From: Pelagibacteraceae bacterium AG-337-G06
GTDB lineage: Bacteria > Pseudomonadota > Alphaproteobacteria > Pelagibacterales > AG-422-B15
Direction: 5' to 3'
Length of the DNA stretch: 64,000 nt
Assembly (NCBI GenBank): GCA_003282175.1
Contig: QBZX01000004.1
Location: forward strand, 1-64,000
Shown: piece by piece, positions 35,801 through 47,582 of the stretch
Layout: every line of letters begins with the position of its first letter
Position numbering within the stretch: the first letter of the stretch is position 1
Notes under the pieces: model-generated
Database searches by the model: none
Told to the model about the DNA's origin: nothing
The model's input: only the letters and a program-made list of their open reading frames with translations
Translations under genes and position numbers: made by a program

Positions 35801-37076
35801 GGGAAGAAACTGTCAATTAGCTATTCATGATGAAAATAATAGAGAGCTTGCAAACTATAAAGTTCCTTATGGAACAAAAATACTTGTAGAAGAAGACTCA
35901 AAAGTTTCTTCCGGGACTAAAATTTGCGAATGGGATCCATTTACAAATCCTGTTATTTCTGAAAAATCAGGTACAGCTAACTATGTAGACATGGAAGAAG
36001 GTATTTCTCTAATAGAAGAAACAGAGGAAAAAACAGGATTAACATATACCAAAGTTAAGGACTGGAAGTCAGACTCAAAAGGAGCTGATCTTAAGCCAAG
36101 AATTACTTTAAGAGATAAAAAAGGTGAAGTAATACTTTTAGCAAATGGAAATGAAGCGAGATATTTCCTCCCACCAGACTCTATTTTATCAGTTACAGAT
36201 GGTTCAGAAGTGCATGCAGGCGATGTTTTAGCAAGAACCCCTAAGGCCGCATCCAAAACAAAAGATATAACTGGGGGATTACCTCGAGTTGCAGAATTGT
36301 TTGAAGCTAGAAAACCTAAGGATCATGCAATTATATCTGAAGTATCAGGTATTATTTCTTTTGGGAAAGATATAAGAGGAAAGCAAAAAGTAATTATTAC
36401 TCCAGAAGACAGTGAAATTGATCCTGTAGAAGTACTAATTCCAAAAGGTAAGCACATAGCTTATCAAGAAGGTGAAAGTATTGAAAAAGGAGATTATTTA
36501 CTTGATGGAAATCCTGACCCACATGATATCTTGGAGATTTTAGGTATTGAAGCGTTAGCAGATTATTTAATAAATGAGGTTCAAGAAGTTTACAGACTGC
36601 AAGGAGTTTTAATTAATGATAAACATATTGAGGTGCTATGTAGACAGATGCTTCAAAAAGTCAGTATTACTGATACTGGTGAAAGTTCCTTCATTAAAGG
36701 CGAAGAGATTGACAGATACGAATTCTTAATTACAAACGAACAGCTTACCGCTGATGGGAAAAAACCAGCAGCAGGTAAACCGGTTCTTTTAGGTATAACA
36801 AAAGCTTCTTTACAAACTAGGTCATTTATTTCTGCTGCCTCATTCCAGGAGACGACGCGAATACTTACGGATGCATCGATTAAAGGAAAAGTGGATAGAC
36901 TTGAGGGCCTTAAAGAGAATGTTATTGTAGGAAGATTAATACCTGCAGGAACAGGAAGAATCTTTAATCAGATTGAAAATCAAGCAAAAAATCTTGATAA
37001 AGAGGCTAAAATTGAAATTGAAGCAATGCAAGCCGCTAAAGAGAAGGAAACTGCAGAAATTAAGGAAAATTCTTAA
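32886..37076 (+). CDS. rpoC: DNA-directed RNA polymerase beta-prime subunit
   Basis: The 1396-residue subunit has the first zinc site (CLCGKY...CEKCG, about 72-90), the lid/rudder region, the catalytic magnesium motif [12 protein letters not shown], the bridge-helix and trigger-loop region ([24 protein letters not shown], with E in place of the first residue) and the second zinc site [11 protein letters not shown]. Length is normal for alphaproteobacteria. It ends the rpoBC unit; the next operon has its own promoter 10 bp after the stop. Confidence 0.99.
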   Translation: MSQSLMNIFNPAASRDDFNQVKISIASPERILSWSYGEIKKPETINYRTFKPERDGLFCARIFGPIKDYECLCGKYKRMKFKGIICEKCGVEVTKKDVRRERMGHIQLAAPVAHIWFLKSLPSRIALMMDMKLKDLEKVLYFEKFMVTEPGLTPLIQNQLLDEEELENAKEEYGVDSFSAGIGAEAVRKVLERVELESELELLKSKLAETKAVALSEKLVKRIKIFEAFIASGNRPEWMILTSVPVIPPELRPLVPLDGGRFASSDLNDLYRRVINRNNRLSRLIELRAPDIIIRNEKRMLQESVDALFDNGRRGRVITGTNKRPLKSLAEMLKGKQGRFRQNLLGKRVDYSGRSVIVVGPELKLHQCGLPKKMAIELFKPFIYARLESLGLATTLKQAKKMVEKERPEVWDVLDRVIREHPIILNRAPTLHRLGVQAFEPTLIEGKAIQLHPLVCTAFNADFDGDQMAVHVPLSLEAQLEARVLMMSTNNILNPANGKPVIVPSQDIVLGIYFLSQEKDNEPGQGAVYKDIFEVQQAIENGVTTVHAKVEARIKYINSDGNVDTKRISTTPGRMLLWNLIPQHKDLNPKLVNRLLGKKEVSNLIDTVYRYCGQKDTVIFADQLMALGFHYAYKAGISFGKDDMIIPETKEKMVSETSVQIEKYEKQYNDGLITNREKYNKVIDAWAKCTDRVAQEMMNEISSVKVDETTKRELPINSIYMMANSGARGSAAQMKQLSGMRGLMAKPSGDIIETPIISNFKEGLNVLEYFNSTHGARKGLADTALKTANSGYLTRRLCDVAQDCTISDNDCGTDNGVWISDVVEGGEVIISIADRLLGRFLQKDIIHPVTNEIIAKKDDYVDEMLAEKVETAGIQNAYIRSPLTCDSKKGICVKCYGRDLARGFMVNEGEAVGMIAAQSIGEPGTQLTMRTFHIGGAAQINDQSFIEINTDGIFKILNKNTVEDSNKNLIVMGRNCQLAIHDENNRELANYKVPYGTKILVEEDSKVSSGTKICEWDPFTNPVISEKSGTANYVDMEEGISLIEETEEKTGLTYTKVKDWKSDSKGADLKPRITLRDKKGEVILLANGNEARYFLPPDSILSVTDGSEVHAGDVLARTPKAASKTKDITGGLPRVAELFEARKPKDHAIISEVSGIISFGKDIRGKQKVIITPEDSEIDPVEVLIPKGKHIAYQEGESIEKGDYLLDGNPDPHDILEILGIEALADYLINEVQEVYRLQGVLINDKHIEVLCRQMLQKVSITDTGESSFIKGEEIDRYEFLITNEQLTADGKKPAAGKPVLLGITKASLQTRSFISAASFQETTRILTDASIKGKVDRLEGLKENVIVGRLIPAGTGRIFNQIENQAKNLDKEAKIEIEAMQAAKEKETAEIKENS

Positions 37077-37085
37077 TAATATTTG

Positions 37086-37113
37086 TTGACCAAAGCAGAC
37101 TATTAAGTATTAT
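37086..37113 (+). promoter_or_regulatory. Promoter of the str operon (rpsL)
   Basis: TTGACC (37086-37091), a 16-bp spacer and TATTAT (37108-37113) lie 103 bp before rpsL. Each box matches five of six consensus positions. The same minus-35 sequence and spacer length occur before rpsM. Confidence 0.65.
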
Positions 37114-37128
37114 TCGGCATTCTTAAAT

Positions 37129-37164
37129 AGTAGGCGGTAGAGAAATCTAAACGCTACTTTTTTT
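37129..37164 (+). terminator. Terminator-like hairpin in the rpsL leader
   Basis: AGTAGGCG (37129-37136) pairs with CGCTACT (37152-37158) with one bulged G, and a seven-T run follows (37158-37164). It lies downstream of the rpsL promoter, so it would both end rpoBC transcripts and act as an attenuator within the str leader. Confidence 0.6.
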
Positions 37165-37215
37165 AGACTTTTTTTAATAGTTAACTTTTTATTAGTTTCT
37201 AACCGGAGATACTGC

Positions 37216-38060
<845 letters not shown>

Positions 38061-38062
38061 CC

Positions 38063-40138
38063 ATGACAAGGGAGTATCCATTAAACAAGTATAGAAATAT
38101 TGGCATCATGGCTCACATAGATGCCGGAAAGACAACTACCACAGAACGAATACTCTATTACACAGGGAAGAGTCATAAGATTGGAGAAGTGCATGATGGT
38201 GCGGCCACAATGGACTGGATGGAACAAGAACAGGAACGTGGAATAACTATCACATCTGCAGCTACTACTTGTTTCTGGAATGACCATAGGATTAATATTA
38301 TTGACACTCCTGGACACGTTGATTTTACCATCGAAGTTGAGCGTTCTTTAAGAGTGCTCGATGGGGCAGTTGCTGTATTTGATGGCGTAGCTGGTGTGGA
38401 GCCGCAAACTGAAACTGTTTGGAGACAAGCAAATAGATATAATGTACCAAGAATGTGTTTCGTTAATAAAATGGATCGCACTGGTGCTGATTTTTACAAG
38501 TGTTTGGAAATGATCAAAGATAGGCTTCAGGCTAATGCTTTAGTTTTACAGATTCCTTATGGAAGTGAATCAAATTTAAAAGGCGTGATTGATCTAGTAA
38601 AGAATAAGGCAATCGTATGGGCAAATGAAGATCTAGGAGCTAAGTACGAATATACTGATATTCCAGATGATTTAAAAGACACTGCTGAAAAATATAGATC
38701 TGAAATGGTCGAAATGGCTGTCGAACAAGTCGAAGAAGTTCTTGAAAAATATTTAGATGGAGAAGAACCAGATGAAGAAACGCTAATCAGGTGTATCAGA
38801 AAAGGAACAATTAATTTTGAGTTTGTTCCAATTTTAACTGGAAGTGCTTTCAAAAATAAAGGTGTCCAACCTTTATTAGACGCTATTGTGAATTTTATGC
38901 CTGACCCTAGTGAGGTTCAACAGGCAACTGGTAATATACCAGGAAAGGAAGAAGAGGAAGTAAGAAAAGCATCGGACAATGAACCTTTCTCTGCATTAGC
39001 ATTCAAGGTAGCCAACGACCCCTTCGTAGGTTCTCTTACATTCACTCGAATATATTCTGGTAAATTAGAGGCTGGTTCAACAATTTTAAATTCTGTTAAA
39101 GGTGATAAAGAAAGAATCGGCCGTATGCTTTTAATGCACGCTAACAATAGAGAAGACATAAAAATTGCGTACGCAGGTGACATTGTTGCGATTGCTGGCT
39201 TAAAAGATACGATAACTGGCGAAACTTTATCAGATGCCCAAAAACCAATTATTCTAGAGTCTATGGATTTTCCGGATCCAGTTATTGAGATTGCTGTTGA
39301 ACCAAAGACAAAAGCTGATCAGGAAAAAATGGGAGAAGCACTTGCAAGATTAGCAAAAGAAGATCCATCATTCAGGGTTACCTCAGATGAAGAATCTGGA
39401 CAAACAGTAATAAAAGGAATGGGTGAACTACACTTAGATATTATTGTTGATAGGATGAAGAGAGAGTTCAACGTAGAGGCTAATGTAGGAGCCCCGCAAG
39501 TTGCTTATAGAGAAACTATTTCTAAAAATATGGAAGTAACATATACACACAAAAAACAAAGTGGTGGTGCAGGGCAATTTGCTGAAGTTAAGATAATTGT
39601 TGAAGGTTGTGAGCCAGGAACTGGAAGAGTATTTGAAGATAAAATTAAAGGTGGAAATATTCCAAAGGAATACATTCCTGGAGTAGAGAAAGGTATAGAA
39701 GGAGTGGCCGATACTGGAGTTATAGCTGGTTTCCCAATAATTGACTATAAGGTTACTCTAATAGATGGGAAATATCATGATGTAGACTCAAGCAGTCTTG
39801 CATTTGAAATAGCTGGGCGAATGGCGTTTAAGGATGCTTGTCAAAAAGCCAATCCAAAGTTATTAGAACCAATAATGAGAGTTGAAGTCGTTACACCTGA
39901 AGAATTTATGGGAGATGTAATTGGGGATTTAAGTAGTCGAAGAGGTCAAGTAAGTGGAAGTGAGGCAAGAGGTAATACAACGGCTATTAGTTCGATGGTT
40001 CCTCTCGCTAATATGTTTGGCTATGTAAACACTCTGCGTTCTATGACACAAGGAAGAGCACAATATTCTATGTTTTTTGATCATTATGAGCAGGTTCCAC
40101 AGAATGTACAAGATGAGGTAAAAGCGAAATTTGCTTGA
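38063..40138 (+). CDS. fusA: Elongation factor G
   Basis: The 691-residue translocase starts at ATG 38063 ([20 protein letters not shown]); AGGTGG at 38052-38057 is the ribosome-binding site, which rules out the GTG nine bases earlier. GTPase motifs are [23 protein letters not shown] and NKMDRTGAD; domains II-V follow ([14 protein letters not shown] near the end). No tuf follows it, unlike in many proteobacteria. Confidence 0.99.
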   Translation: MTREYPLNKYRNIGIMAHIDAGKTTTTERILYYTGKSHKIGEVHDGAATMDWMEQEQERGITITSAATTCFWNDHRINIIDTPGHVDFTIEVERSLRVLDGAVAVFDGVAGVEPQTETVWRQANRYNVPRMCFVNKMDRTGADFYKCLEMIKDRLQANALVLQIPYGSESNLKGVIDLVKNKAIVWANEDLGAKYEYTDIPDDLKDTAEKYRSEMVEMAVEQVEEVLEKYLDGEEPDEETLIRCIRKGTINFEFVPILTGSAFKNKGVQPLLDAIVNFMPDPSEVQQATGNIPGKEEEEVRKASDNEPFSALAFKVANDPFVGSLTFTRIYSGKLEAGSTILNSVKGDKERIGRMLLMHANNREDIKIAYAGDIVAIAGLKDTITGETLSDAQKPIILESMDFPDPVIEIAVEPKTKADQEKMGEALARLAKEDPSFRVTSDEESGQTVIKGMGELHLDIIVDRMKREFNVEANVGAPQVAYRETISKNMEVTYTHKKQSGGAGQFAEVKIIVEGCEPGTGRVFEDKIKGGNIPKEYIPGVEKGIEGVADTGVIAGFPIIDYKVTLIDGKYHDVDSSSLAFEIAGRMAFKDACQKANPKLLEPIMRVEVVTPEEFMGDVIGDLSSRRGQVSGSEARGNTTAISSMVPLANMFGYVNTLRSMTQGRAQYSMFFDHYEQVPQNVQDEVKAKFA

Positions 40139-40146
40139 TTAGAAAA

Positions 40147-40455
40147 ATGGAAAATCAAAATATTAAAATTAGACTTAAAGCATTTGACCATGGGATTCTT
40201 GACAAATCGTCTGTTGAAATTGTGGATACAGCAAAACGTACTGGAGCAATGGTAAAAGGACCAATTCCACTTCCCACTAATAATGAAAAATTTACTGTTT
40301 TAAGGTCACCTCACGTAAATAAAAAGAGTAGAGAGCAATTTGAAATAAGAACGCATAAGCGCTTAATTGAGATTGTAGATCCAACCCCTCAAACAGTAGA
40401 TGCACTTATGAAATTAGATCTAGCATCGGGAGTTGATGTAGAAATTAAGTTATAG
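40147..40455 (+). CDS. rpsJ: 30S ribosomal protein S10
   Basis: The 102-residue protein (start ATG 40147, [16 protein letters not shown]) has the conserved GPIPLPT loop and [16 protein letters not shown]. It is also NusE, a partner of NusB and NusG in antitermination. It begins the S10 block 8 bp after fusA, so the S10 and str operons appear to be one transcript. Confidence 0.98.
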   Translation: MENQNIKIRLKAFDHGILDKSSVEIVDTAKRTGAMVKGPIPLPTNNEKFTVLRSPHVNKKSREQFEIRTHKRLIEIVDPTPQTVDALMKLDLASGVDVEIKL

Positions 40456-40457
40456 AT

Positions 40458-41147
40458 ATGAGAACAGGAATCATCGCAAAAAAAATAGGAATGAGTAACT
40501 TGTATACACAAAGTGGTACGAATATCCCAGTGACTGTCTTGCATATTGATCAATGTCAGATAATTGAAAGAGTTGAATCTACGAACACAAATGCTGACAA
40601 AGTTTTAGTTGGAGCATGTAAATTAAAAAAGGCAAACAAGGCTCAAAAAGGATTTTTTGAAAAGAAAAAGAGTGAGGCATTTAAGTACCTCAGAGAATTT
40701 TCAATAGACAAAGATACTGAATTAAAGTCGGGTGATCAATTGAATGCAAGTCATTTTCAAGAAGGTCAGTTTATCGACGTGTCTGGTTTCACAAAGGGTA
40801 AAGGGTTTTCTGGAGTAATGAAAAGACATAACTTTTCAGGTTTGAGAGCTTCTCATGGAGTTTCTGTATCTCATAGAAGTGCTGGATCAACAGGACAGTG
40901 CCAGGATCCAGGTAAGGTCTTTAAAGGAAAAAAAATGGCAGGTCAGTACGGCGATGTTCATAAAACACTTCAAAATTTACAAGTAGTAAAAATTGATGAA
41001 GCAAAAAATATTATTTGCGTAAAGGGAGCGACACCTGGCGCGCGAGGAGCCTGGCTGGTAGTCGAAGATTCTATAAAGAGAAATGGTATTAAAGAAGTTG
41101 AAGGTAAGTCTGTACAAGCAGAAAAATCAACTAAAAAGGATAAATAG
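40458..41147 (+). CDS. rplC: 50S ribosomal protein L3
   Basis: The 229-residue protein begins MRTGIIAKKIGMSNLY and contains the peptidyl-transferase-reaching loop (FSGLRASHGVSVSHRSAGSTGQ) and GKKMAGQYG. It is one of the earliest proteins in 50S assembly. The C-terminus has a Lys-rich extension. Confidence 0.98.
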   Translation: MRTGIIAKKIGMSNLYTQSGTNIPVTVLHIDQCQIIERVESTNTNADKVLVGACKLKKANKAQKGFFEKKKSEAFKYLREFSIDKDTELKSGDQLNASHFQEGQFIDVSGFTKGKGFSGVMKRHNFSGLRASHGVSVSHRSAGSTGQCQDPGKVFKGKKMAGQYGDVHKTLQNLQVVKIDEAKNIICVKGATPGARGAWLVVEDSIKRNGIKEVEGKSVQAEKSTKKDK

Positions 41148-41149
41148 GA

Positions 41150-41770
41150 ATGCAAGTAGAACTAAATAAAATGAATGGCAAGAGCACAGAGTCCATGGAG
41201 CTTAATGAAGCTATCTTTAATTTAAAACCTGATTTTTCAGTTATAAGTTCTCTTGTAAGATGGAATGAGTCTAATAAAAAACCCCTTCGTGCGAGAACGA
41301 AGAATCGTTCAGAGGTTGTAGGTACAACACAGAAATTAGGTAGACAAAAAGGCGGCGGCGGTGCAAGACATGGTTCTAAGAAGGCAAATATTTTCAGAAG
41401 TGGTGGCATGGCTCACAACCTTAGAGGAGTAAGGTCATTAAAAAAACTTCCAAAACGCCTAAGAAATTTGGCCGTTAAACATATATTATCTGAAAAAGTA
41501 AAATCTAATGATCTAATTTTAATTGACAAACTTAAGATTCCTGAGCCAAAAACTAAGATTTTAAAGAGTTATTTAGATAAACAAAAAATTAACTCTGCAT
41601 TGTTTTTAGAAGGTGACACGCCTAACCAAAATTTATCTCTTGCGGCGAGAAATTTAAAAGACATTAAGTATTTAAGTGTTAAATCAGTGAATGCTCTTGA
41701 CCTTTTGAGGTACCAGAAATTGATTATAAGTAAAGATGCACTAACTCAACTTGAAAAGAATTATAAATAA
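41150..41770 (+). CDS. rplD: 50S ribosomal protein L4
   Basis: The 206-residue protein carries the tunnel loop RSEVVGTTQKLGRQKGGGGARHG and GGMAHNL. In enteric bacteria L4 also represses the S10 operon; the 2-bp spacings here leave no separate leader. The ribosome-binding site AGGA is just before the ATG. Confidence 0.97.
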   Translation: MQVELNKMNGKSTESMELNEAIFNLKPDFSVISSLVRWNESNKKPLRARTKNRSEVVGTTQKLGRQKGGGGARHGSKKANIFRSGGMAHNLRGVRSLKKLPKRLRNLAVKHILSEKVKSNDLILIDKLKIPEPKTKILKSYLDKQKINSALFLEGDTPNQNLSLAARNLKDIKYLSVKSVNALDLLRYQKLIISKDALTQLEKNYK

Positions 41771-41771
41771 A

Positions 41772-42065
41772 ATGCCTAGTATCAAAGATTTTAAAACAAT
41801 TATTAAGCCTATTATTACTGAGAAGTCTTCTTTAGGTGCAGAATTTAATCAAGTAACATTTCAGGTTAATAAAACTAGCAATAAGAAAGAAATAAAAACT
41901 GCAATAGAAAATATATTCAAAGTAAAAGTCAAAAAAGTGAACACTTCAATCGTAAAAGGTAAGTTAAAAGCATTTAGAGGCTCACTTGGAAAAAGATCTG
42001 ATTACAAAAAAGCCTTTGTAACTCTAGAAGAAGGCCAGACAATTGATATTAACGCGGGAGTATAA
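41772..42065 (+). CDS. rplW: 50S ribosomal protein L23
   Basis: The 97-residue protein starts at ATG 41772 (MPSIKDFKTIIKPIITEKSS); an in-frame TTG at 41751 inside rplD would add seven unlikely residues. The typical VKKVNTSIVKGKLKAFRG region is present. It lies at the tunnel exit and docks SRP and trigger factor. Confidence 0.97.
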   Translation: MPSIKDFKTIIKPIITEKSSLGAEFNQVTFQVNKTSNKKEIKTAIENIFKVKVKKVNTSIVKGKLKAFRGSLGKRSDYKKAFVTLEEGQTIDINAGV

Positions 42066-42071
42066 TAAAGA

Positions 42072-42914
42072 ATGCCTTTAAAAAAATTCAGACCAAATAC
42101 TCCCGGAACACGTGGACTAACACTTGTTGATAAAAAAGGTTTATGGACCGGTAAACCAGTGAAGTCTCTAACAGCTGGACTTTCAAAAAAAGGTGGAAGA
42201 AATAATACAGGTAGAATTACAATGAGACGAAAAGGCGGTGGTCATAAAGCAAAGTATAGGATTATTGATTTTAAAAGAAATAATACTGAAAGTGCAACTG
42301 TTGATAGAATTGAATATGATCCAAATAGATCTTCTTACATTGCATTAATTACATATACTGATGGAACTAAAAGCTATATCCTGGCGCCAAAGGATTTAAA
42401 AGCTGGTGACCAAGTAATATCTGGTGAAAAAAAAGAAATTAGAATTGGCAATTGTATGCCCATGTCTGATATCCCGGTTGGAATAGATATACATAATATT
42501 GAGTTAAAAATTGGAAGCGGTGCACAATTAGCCAGATCTGCCGGGTCCTCAACGCAGATTGTTGGCAAGTCTAATGGATACGTAGCTATTAAGCTGCCCT
42601 CAGGTGAGCAAAGAAAAGTAAGAGAAGAATGCAAAGCCACAATCGGTGTTCTGTCAAATATTGACAAGAAAAACCAAAAATTAGGAAAGGCTGGAAGAAA
42701 AAGATGGCTAGGTGTTAGACCATCTGTAAGAGGTGTAGCTATGAATCCAATTGATCACCCTCATGGTGGAGGAGAAGGTAAAACATCTGGCGGTCGAGAT
42801 CCTGTTACTCCATGGGGAAAACCGACTAAGGGAAAAAAGACAAGAAATAATAAAAGAACAGATAAATTTATTATCAAGAGAAAAACTGACAAAAAAGCAA
42901 GGATAGAGGTTTAA
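42072..42914 (+). CDS. rplB: 50S ribosomal protein L2
   Basis: The 280-residue protein has [19 protein letters not shown], the OB and SH3-like domains, and the conserved [19 protein letters not shown] loop with the histidine near the peptidyl-transferase centre. It is needed for subunit joining. Confidence 0.99.
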   Translation: MPLKKFRPNTPGTRGLTLVDKKGLWTGKPVKSLTAGLSKKGGRNNTGRITMRRKGGGHKAKYRIIDFKRNNTESATVDRIEYDPNRSSYIALITYTDGTKSYILAPKDLKAGDQVISGEKKEIRIGNCMPMSDIPVGIDIHNIELKIGSGAQLARSAGSSTQIVGKSNGYVAIKLPSGEQRKVREECKATIGVLSNIDKKNQKLGKAGRKRWLGVRPSVRGVAMNPIDHPHGGGEGKTSGGRDPVTPWGKPTKGKKTRNNKRTDKFIIKRKTDKKARIEV

Positions 42915-42916
42915 AA

Positions 42917-43189
42917 ATGACGAGATCTGTTTGGAAAGGACCATTTGTTGATAGTCATCTATTAAAGAAAGTTAAAGCAGCAGGAAATGGTGGAAAAGGT
43001 GGTGTTATTAAAACGTGGTCAAGAAGATCTACTATATTGCCTGAGTTCGTAGGGGTTAACTTTGCTGTACATAATGGTAAGAGGTTCATTCCAGTCAACG
43101 TTACTGAGGATATGGTAGGTCATAAACTTGGCGAGTTTTCACCAACAAGAACTTTTAATAGTCATACTGGAGATAAAAAAACTAAATAA
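42917..43189 (+). CDS. rpsS: 30S ribosomal protein S19
   Basis: The 90-residue protein begins [12 protein letters not shown] and has [14 protein letters not shown] and the [19 protein letters not shown] segment. It sits in the 30S head and contacts S13. It is spaced 2 bp from both neighbours. Confidence 0.99.
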   Translation: MTRSVWKGPFVDSHLLKKVKAAGNGGKGGVIKTWSRRSTILPEFVGVNFAVHNGKRFIPVNVTEDMVGHKLGEFSPTRTFNSHTGDKKTK

Positions 43190-43191
43190 TC

Positions 43192-43575
43192 ATGAAGCAC
43201 TTAGTAAGAAAAGATAATGAAGCTTATGCTATTTTAAGAAATTTGAGGGTTAGTCCCTCAAAAGCGAATATTGTTCTTGAAATGATTAGAGGAAAGAAGG
43301 CTTCTGAGGCAATTAACCTTCTAAAATTTTCCTCAAGAGGCATTGCTAAAGATATTAGTAAGGTACTAAATAGTGCGGTAGCGAATGCTGAAAACAATCA
43401 TCAGCTAGATATTGACATTTTACAAGTAACAGAAGCCTATTGTGGAAAAAGTATGGTCATGAAGAGATGGAGACCAAGAGCAAAAGGTAGGCCAGGAAGA
43501 ATAAACAAGCATCTAACTAATGTTACGATTAAAGTTGCAGAAGTACAAAATAAGAAATTAGAGAAAGAAGCATAG
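43192..43575 (+). CDS. rplV: 50S ribosomal protein L22
   Basis: The 127-residue protein has LRVSPSKANIVLEMIRGKKASEAI and the extended beta hairpin with MKRWRPRAKGRPGRINK that lines the exit tunnel, where macrolide-resistance changes occur in other bacteria; the loop looks intact. Confidence 0.98.
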   Translation: MKHLVRKDNEAYAILRNLRVSPSKANIVLEMIRGKKASEAINLLKFSSRGIAKDISKVLNSAVANAENNHQLDIDILQVTEAYCGKSMVMKRWRPRAKGRPGRINKHLTNVTIKVAEVQNKKLEKEA

Positions 43576-43578
43576 AAT

Positions 43579-44250
43579 ATGGGACAGAAAGTAAATCCTA
43601 TTGGGCTTAGATTAATCCTTAATAAAAAATGGCAATCCAAATGGTATGCCAATAAGAAAGAATTTGGTTCATTTTTACAAGAAGATCTTAAAATCAGATC
43701 CTATCTTGAAACAAAACTAAAAAAATGTGCTGTGGCTAAAATACAGATAGAAAGACCAGCAAAGAAGGCTCAAGTAACTATTTATTCAGCTCGACCAGGA
43801 TTAATCATTGGTAAAAAGGGTAGTGATATAGAAAAGCTAAAAAAGAAAATTTCAGAATTTACATCAGATGATGTTTCAATAAATTTAGTTGAGATAAGAA
43901 AGCCAGAGGTTGAAGCTCAACTAATAGCTGATGCAATTGCTGAACAACTAGAGAGAAGGGTTTCATTTAGAAGAGCAATGAAAAGATCTGTCCAGTCTGC
44001 AATGAGATTGGGAGCTGATGGCATAAGAGTAAACTGTGGAGGCCGTCTTGGTGGAACTGAAATTGCTAGAACAGAGTGGTATAGAGAGGGAAGAGTTCCA
44101 TTGCACACATTTAGGGCAAATGTTGATTATGCAATAGCAACTGCACAAACAACATATGGTGCATGTGGTATCAAAGTATGGATATATAAAGGGGACATAG
44201 ACGATAATGCCCCCCACGAAATGGAAAATAATCCAAATAAATTAGGATAA
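43579..44250 (+). CDS. rpsC: 30S ribosomal protein S3
   Basis: The 223-residue protein has the KH domain ([18 protein letters not shown]) and the C-terminal domain with [24 protein letters not shown] and [15 protein letters not shown]. It forms part of the mRNA entry helicase with S4 and S5. Confidence 0.98.
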   Translation: MGQKVNPIGLRLILNKKWQSKWYANKKEFGSFLQEDLKIRSYLETKLKKCAVAKIQIERPAKKAQVTIYSARPGLIIGKKGSDIEKLKKKISEFTSDDVSINLVEIRKPEVEAQLIADAIAEQLERRVSFRRAMKRSVQSAMRLGADGIRVNCGGRLGGTEIARTEWYREGRVPLHTFRANVDYAIATAQTTYGACGIKVWIYKGDIDDNAPHEMENNPNKLG

Positions 44251-44253
44251 GTT

Positions 44254-44667
44254 ATGTTACAGCCAAAAAAAACGAAATTCAGAAAAGCTCATAAAGGTAG
44301 AATTAAAGGTGTTGCAACTTCTGCAACTAGTTTGAACTATGGGACTTATGGGCTTAAGGCGTTAGAAGCTGAGAGGATTACTGCCAGACAAATAGAAGCA
44401 GCAAGGGTTGCAATGACAAGGTTTATGAAAAGAGCGGGACGTGTTTGGGTTAGAATTTTTCCAGATGTTCCAGTATCAAAGAAGCCAACAGAAGTAAGAA
44501 TGGGTAAAGGAAAAGGTTCGCCAGAATTTTGGGCATGTCGGGTGAAGCCAGGAAAGATTTTATTTGAAGTTGACGGTGTATCACAATCGATAGCAAAAGA
44601 AGCTTTTGGAAGAGCTTCCTCGAAGCTACCAATTAAGACCAAGGTAGTTGGACAACTCATAAAATAA
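44254..44667 (+). CDS. rplP: 50S ribosomal protein L16
   Basis: The 137-residue protein begins [19 protein letters not shown] and has [25 protein letters not shown], the loop near the A site. It is a late-assembly protein. Confidence 0.98.
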   Translation: MLQPKKTKFRKAHKGRIKGVATSATSLNYGTYGLKALEAERITARQIEAARVAMTRFMKRAGRVWVRIFPDVPVSKKPTEVRMGKGKGSPEFWACRVKPGKILFEVDGVSQSIAKEAFGRASSKLPIKTKVVGQLIK

Positions 44668-44676
44668 AGGAAAAAG

Positions 44677-44868
44677 ATGAAAGTAGAAGAAATAAGAAAA
44701 AAAACAAATGATCAGCTTAAAACAGAGTTGAGCAACTTATATAAGGAGTCCTTTAACTTAAGATTCCAAAAGAGCTCAGGCCAGCTGGAAAATACTTCTC
44801 GTATATTTAAAGTTAGAAAGCTAATAGCAAGAATAAAAACTATAATGAATGAAAAATTAGGAAATTAA
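44677..44868 (+). CDS. rpmC: 50S ribosomal protein L29
   Basis: The 63-residue two-helix protein ([20 protein letters not shown]... [18 protein letters not shown]) lies at the tunnel exit beside L23. It has an AAGGAAAA ribosome-binding site. Confidence 0.97.
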   Translation: MKVEEIRKKTNDQLKTELSNLYKESFNLRFQKSSGQLENTSRIFKVRKLIARIKTIMNEKLGN

Positions 44869-44869
44869 T

Positions 44870-45097
44870 ATGCCAAAAAAAATACTACAGGGAACAGTAA
44901 TCAGCAATAAACAAGATAAGACAATTACTGTGCTAGTTGAAAGAAAGTTTAAACATCCTTTTTTAAAGAAAGTCATTAGGCGCTCAAAAAAATACAGTGC
45001 ACACGATCCTGAAAATCAATTCAATACTGGTGATAAGGTAAAGATAATGGAGTCAAAACCAATTTCAAAACTTAAAAGATGGGTGGCTGTTAGTTAA
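44870..45097 (+). CDS. rpsQ: 30S ribosomal protein S17
   Basis: The 75-residue OB-fold protein has [25 protein letters not shown] and [16 protein letters not shown]. It is an early 16S binder. rpmC-rpsQ-rplN are joined with 0-1 bp gaps. Confidence 0.97.
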   Translation: MPKKILQGTVISNKQDKTITVLVERKFKHPFLKKVIRRSKKYSAHDPENQFNTGDKVKIMESKPISKLKRWVAVS

Positions 45098-45466
45098 ATG
45101 ATACAAGTTGAGTCAAGACTAAGTGTAGCAGATAATTCAGGGGCAAAAGAAGTTCTCTGTATAAAAGTATTAGGTGGATCTAAAAGAAGATTTGCATCAG
45201 TTGGCGATATAATTGTAGTAACAGTAAAAGATGCTATTCCTAAAGGAAAAGTAAAAAAAGGTACGGTACATAAAGCTGTGATAGTAAGGACTAGAAAAGA
45301 ATTAAAGAGAGTTGATGGCAGTACAATAAAATTTGATACAAATGCAGCGGTTCTTATTAATACTCAGGGAGAACCAGTGGGCACGAGAATATTTGGCCCA
45401 GTTTGCAGAGAACTGAGATTGAAGAAACAAATGAAAATTATTTCACTTGCTCCAGAGGTTTTGTAA
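45098..45466 (+). CDS. rplN: 50S ribosomal protein L14
   Basis: The 122-residue protein begins [27 protein letters not shown] and ends with [13 protein letters not shown], the family pattern. It bridges to the 30S and binds RsfS. Its stop overlaps the rplX ATG by one base. Confidence 0.99.
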   Translation: MIQVESRLSVADNSGAKEVLCIKVLGGSKRRFASVGDIIVVTVKDAIPKGKVKKGTVHKAVIVRTRKELKRVDGSTIKFDTNAAVLINTQGEPVGTRIFGPVCRELRLKKQMKIISLAPEVL

Positions 45467-45777
45467 TGTCTATGAGAATAAAAAAAGGCGACCAAGTAAT
45501 TGTAAATACAGGTAAAGATAAAGGAAAAGAAGGCGAAGTCATTATGATATTGGGCGATAAAGCTGTAGTTAAGGGCGTCAATATGTCAAAAAAACACCAG
45601 AAGCAAGACCAAAAAAATGAAGGAGGCATTATTAATAAGGAAATGCCTATAACATTGTCAAACTTAATGTTGCTTGATATGAAAACAAAAAAAGGAACAC
45701 GAGTTGGCTATTCTTTTTTGAAAGATAATAAAAAGGTAAGAATAAATGTCAAAACAGGAGAGCAACTTGATGGATAA
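45466..45777 (+). CDS. rplX: 50S ribosomal protein L24
   Basis: The 103-residue protein starts at ATG 45466 ([23 protein letters not shown]), a KOW domain; longer readings run into rplN. It starts 50S assembly. It ends inside the beginning of rplE (8-bp overlap). Confidence 0.97.
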   Translation: MSMRIKKGDQVIVNTGKDKGKEGEVIMILGDKAVVKGVNMSKKHQKQDQKNEGGIINKEMPITLSNLMLLDMKTKKGTRVGYSFLKDNKKVRINVKTGEQLDG

Positions 45778-46321
45778 TTATACTCCAAGACTGAAAGAGC
45801 TTTATACTGAGTCAATAGTTCCTAAGTTAAAAGAAAAGCTTTCTAGGCAAAATACTCTTTCATTACCAAAATTGTCTAAAGTTTCCTTGAATATGGGATT
45901 GGGCGATGCTGTTAATGACAATAAAGTTATACAGTCAGCATCTGACCAACTTGCAGTTATTTCTGGACAACTACCATTGGTTACAAAAGCAAGAAAATCC
46001 ATTGCTACATTTAAAATTAGAGATGGAATGCCACTAGGAGTAAAAGTAACTCTCAGAGGTCATAGAATGTATGAATTTATTGATAGACTTGTGACTATTG
46101 CTTTACCAAGAATCAGAGATTTTAGAGGCTTAAATAAAAATAGCTTCGATGGTCAAGGCAATTACTCTTTTGGCATTAAGGAATGCACAATATTCCCTGA
46201 AATTAATGTTGATAAAATTGATAAAACTCGTGGTTTAGATGTCGCAATCTGCACAACGGCAAAGAATGATGATGAAGCATTACTTCTTTTAAAATTTTTA
46301 AATTTTCCAATAATAGATTAG
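45770..46321 (+). CDS. rplE: 50S ribosomal protein L5
   Basis: The 183-residue protein starts at ATG 45770 ([12 protein letters not shown]) with AGGAG at 45756-45760; the upstream in-frame ATG at 45746 is rejected. It has [28 protein letters not shown] and the Asp/Asn-rich [18 protein letters not shown]. It carries 5S rRNA into the subunit with L18. Confidence 0.97.
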   Translation: MDNYTPRLKELYTESIVPKLKEKLSRQNTLSLPKLSKVSLNMGLGDAVNDNKVIQSASDQLAVISGQLPLVTKARKSIATFKIRDGMPLGVKVTLRGHRMYEFIDRLVTIALPRIRDFRGLNKNSFDGQGNYSFGIKECTIFPEINVDKIDKTRGLDVAICTTAKNDDEALLLLKFLNFPIID

Positions 46322-46329
46322 GTAAAGGT

Positions 46330-46635
46330 ATGGCAAAAAAAAGCTCTATAGAAAAAAATAAACGTAGAATTCAAATGTCGGAAAAAGATCTAAATAAAAG
46401 ATCTCAATTAAAAGAACTTATTATGAATAAATCTACTCCGATTGATGAAAGATTTCAGGCCCAATTAAAGTTGTCCAAACTTCGAAGGAATGGAGCGAGA
46501 ACAAGGGTTAGAAATAGATGTGAATTGACTGGAAGGCCTAGAGGTTATCATAAAAGAGTGAGATTATCTCGTATAGCTCTTAGAGACTTAGCTTCAAAGG
46601 GTCAAATACCAGGTATGAATAAATCAAGTTGGTAG
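46330..46635 (+). CDS. rpsN: 30S ribosomal protein S14, zinc-independent form
   Basis: The 101-residue protein is the long C-minus form: only one cysteine is in RNRCELTGRPRGYHKR, so no zinc knuckle can form. This form is usual in proteobacteria. It lies in the 30S head. Confidence 0.98.
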   Translation: MAKKSSIEKNKRRIQMSEKDLNKRSQLKELIMNKSTPIDERFQAQLKLSKLRRNGARTRVRNRCELTGRPRGYHKRVRLSRIALRDLASKGQIPGMNKSSW

Positions 46636-46647
46636 AAAGGAAAAAAT

Positions 46648-47046
46648 ATGTCACTACAAGATCCATTATCAGATTTATTTAGCAGAATAAGAAATGCACA
46701 AATGCGCAATAAGCCAATTGTTTCTTCTCCTGTTTCTAAGATGAGAGAAAGTATATTAGAGGTTTTAAAAAATGAGGGTTATATCAGAGGCTATGCACGC
46801 ACTAAACACACATCAGGTAAAGAAGAGTTAGATATAGAATTGAAATATGATGATAGAGGTCCAGTAATATCTGATATTACAAGAATTTCTAAACCGGGAA
46901 GAAGGGTTTATTCTGGGGCTGAGAGAATACCTTATGTTCATAATGGTCTGGGTATATCTATCATCTCTACATCAAAAGGTGTCATGACCGATACCGATGC
47001 GCGAGAGCAAAAAGTTGGTGGTGAAATAATCTGTAAGGTCTTTTAA
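46648..47046 (+). CDS. rpsH: 30S ribosomal protein S8
   Basis: The 132-residue protein begins [17 protein letters not shown] and ends with [21 protein letters not shown], the family signature. In enteric bacteria S8 represses the spc operon by binding mRNA near rplE; a similar site was not searched for. It has an AAGGAAAAAA ribosome-binding site. Confidence 0.98.
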   Translation: MSLQDPLSDLFSRIRNAQMRNKPIVSSPVSKMRESILEVLKNEGYIRGYARTKHTSGKEELDIELKYDDRGPVISDITRISKPGRRVYSGAERIPYVHNGLGISIISTSKGVMTDTDAREQKVGGEIICKVF

Positions 47047-47048
47047 TT

Positions 47049-47582
47049 ATGTCAAGAGTTGGCTCAAAAGAAATAACGATACCCGATACTGTTAAAGTAA
47101 ATATGCAGGATGGTATTTTCATGGCTGAGGGCCCAATGGGAAAACTTGAATCTCCTCTAAATGAAGATATTGAAATTAATATTGAGGAAAATATTATTAA
47201 AATGAAGCCCAAGAGTGAAAGCAAATCTCTTTTGCCATTCTGGGGGTTGCAGAGAAATATTGTAAACAACATTATAGTTGGCGTAAGTGAAGGATTTTCA
47301 AAAAAATTAGAAATGAATGGTGTTGGGTATAGAGCCACTCTTAAAGGTAAAGTACTTGAATTAATGCTCGGTTTTAGTCATCCAATTAATTATGACATTC
47401 CAGAGGATATTTCGGTATCTGTTGATAAGCAAAACAATATTGAAATAAAGGGTCCTAATAAACAACTAGTAGGACAAACAGCTGCAGAAATCAGATCGTT
47501 TAGAGGACCTGAACCTTATAAAGGTAAGGGAATTAAGTATGCAGACGAGTATATTAATCGAAAAGAAGGTAAGAAAAAATAA
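47049..47582 (+). CDS. rplF: 50S ribosomal protein L6
   Basis: The 177-residue protein has two related domains; the signature GPNKQLVGQTAAEIRSFRGPEPYKGKGIKYADE is at the C-terminus (shown across positions about 137-169). It contacts the sarcin-ricin loop. It overlaps rplR by 1 bp. Confidence 0.98.
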   Translation: MSRVGSKEITIPDTVKVNMQDGIFMAEGPMGKLESPLNEDIEINIEENIIKMKPKSESKSLLPFWGLQRNIVNNIIVGVSEGFSKKLEMNGVGYRATLKGKVLELMLGFSHPINYDIPEDISVSVDKQNNIEIKGPNKQLVGQTAAEIRSFRGPEPYKGKGIKYADEYINRKEGKKK

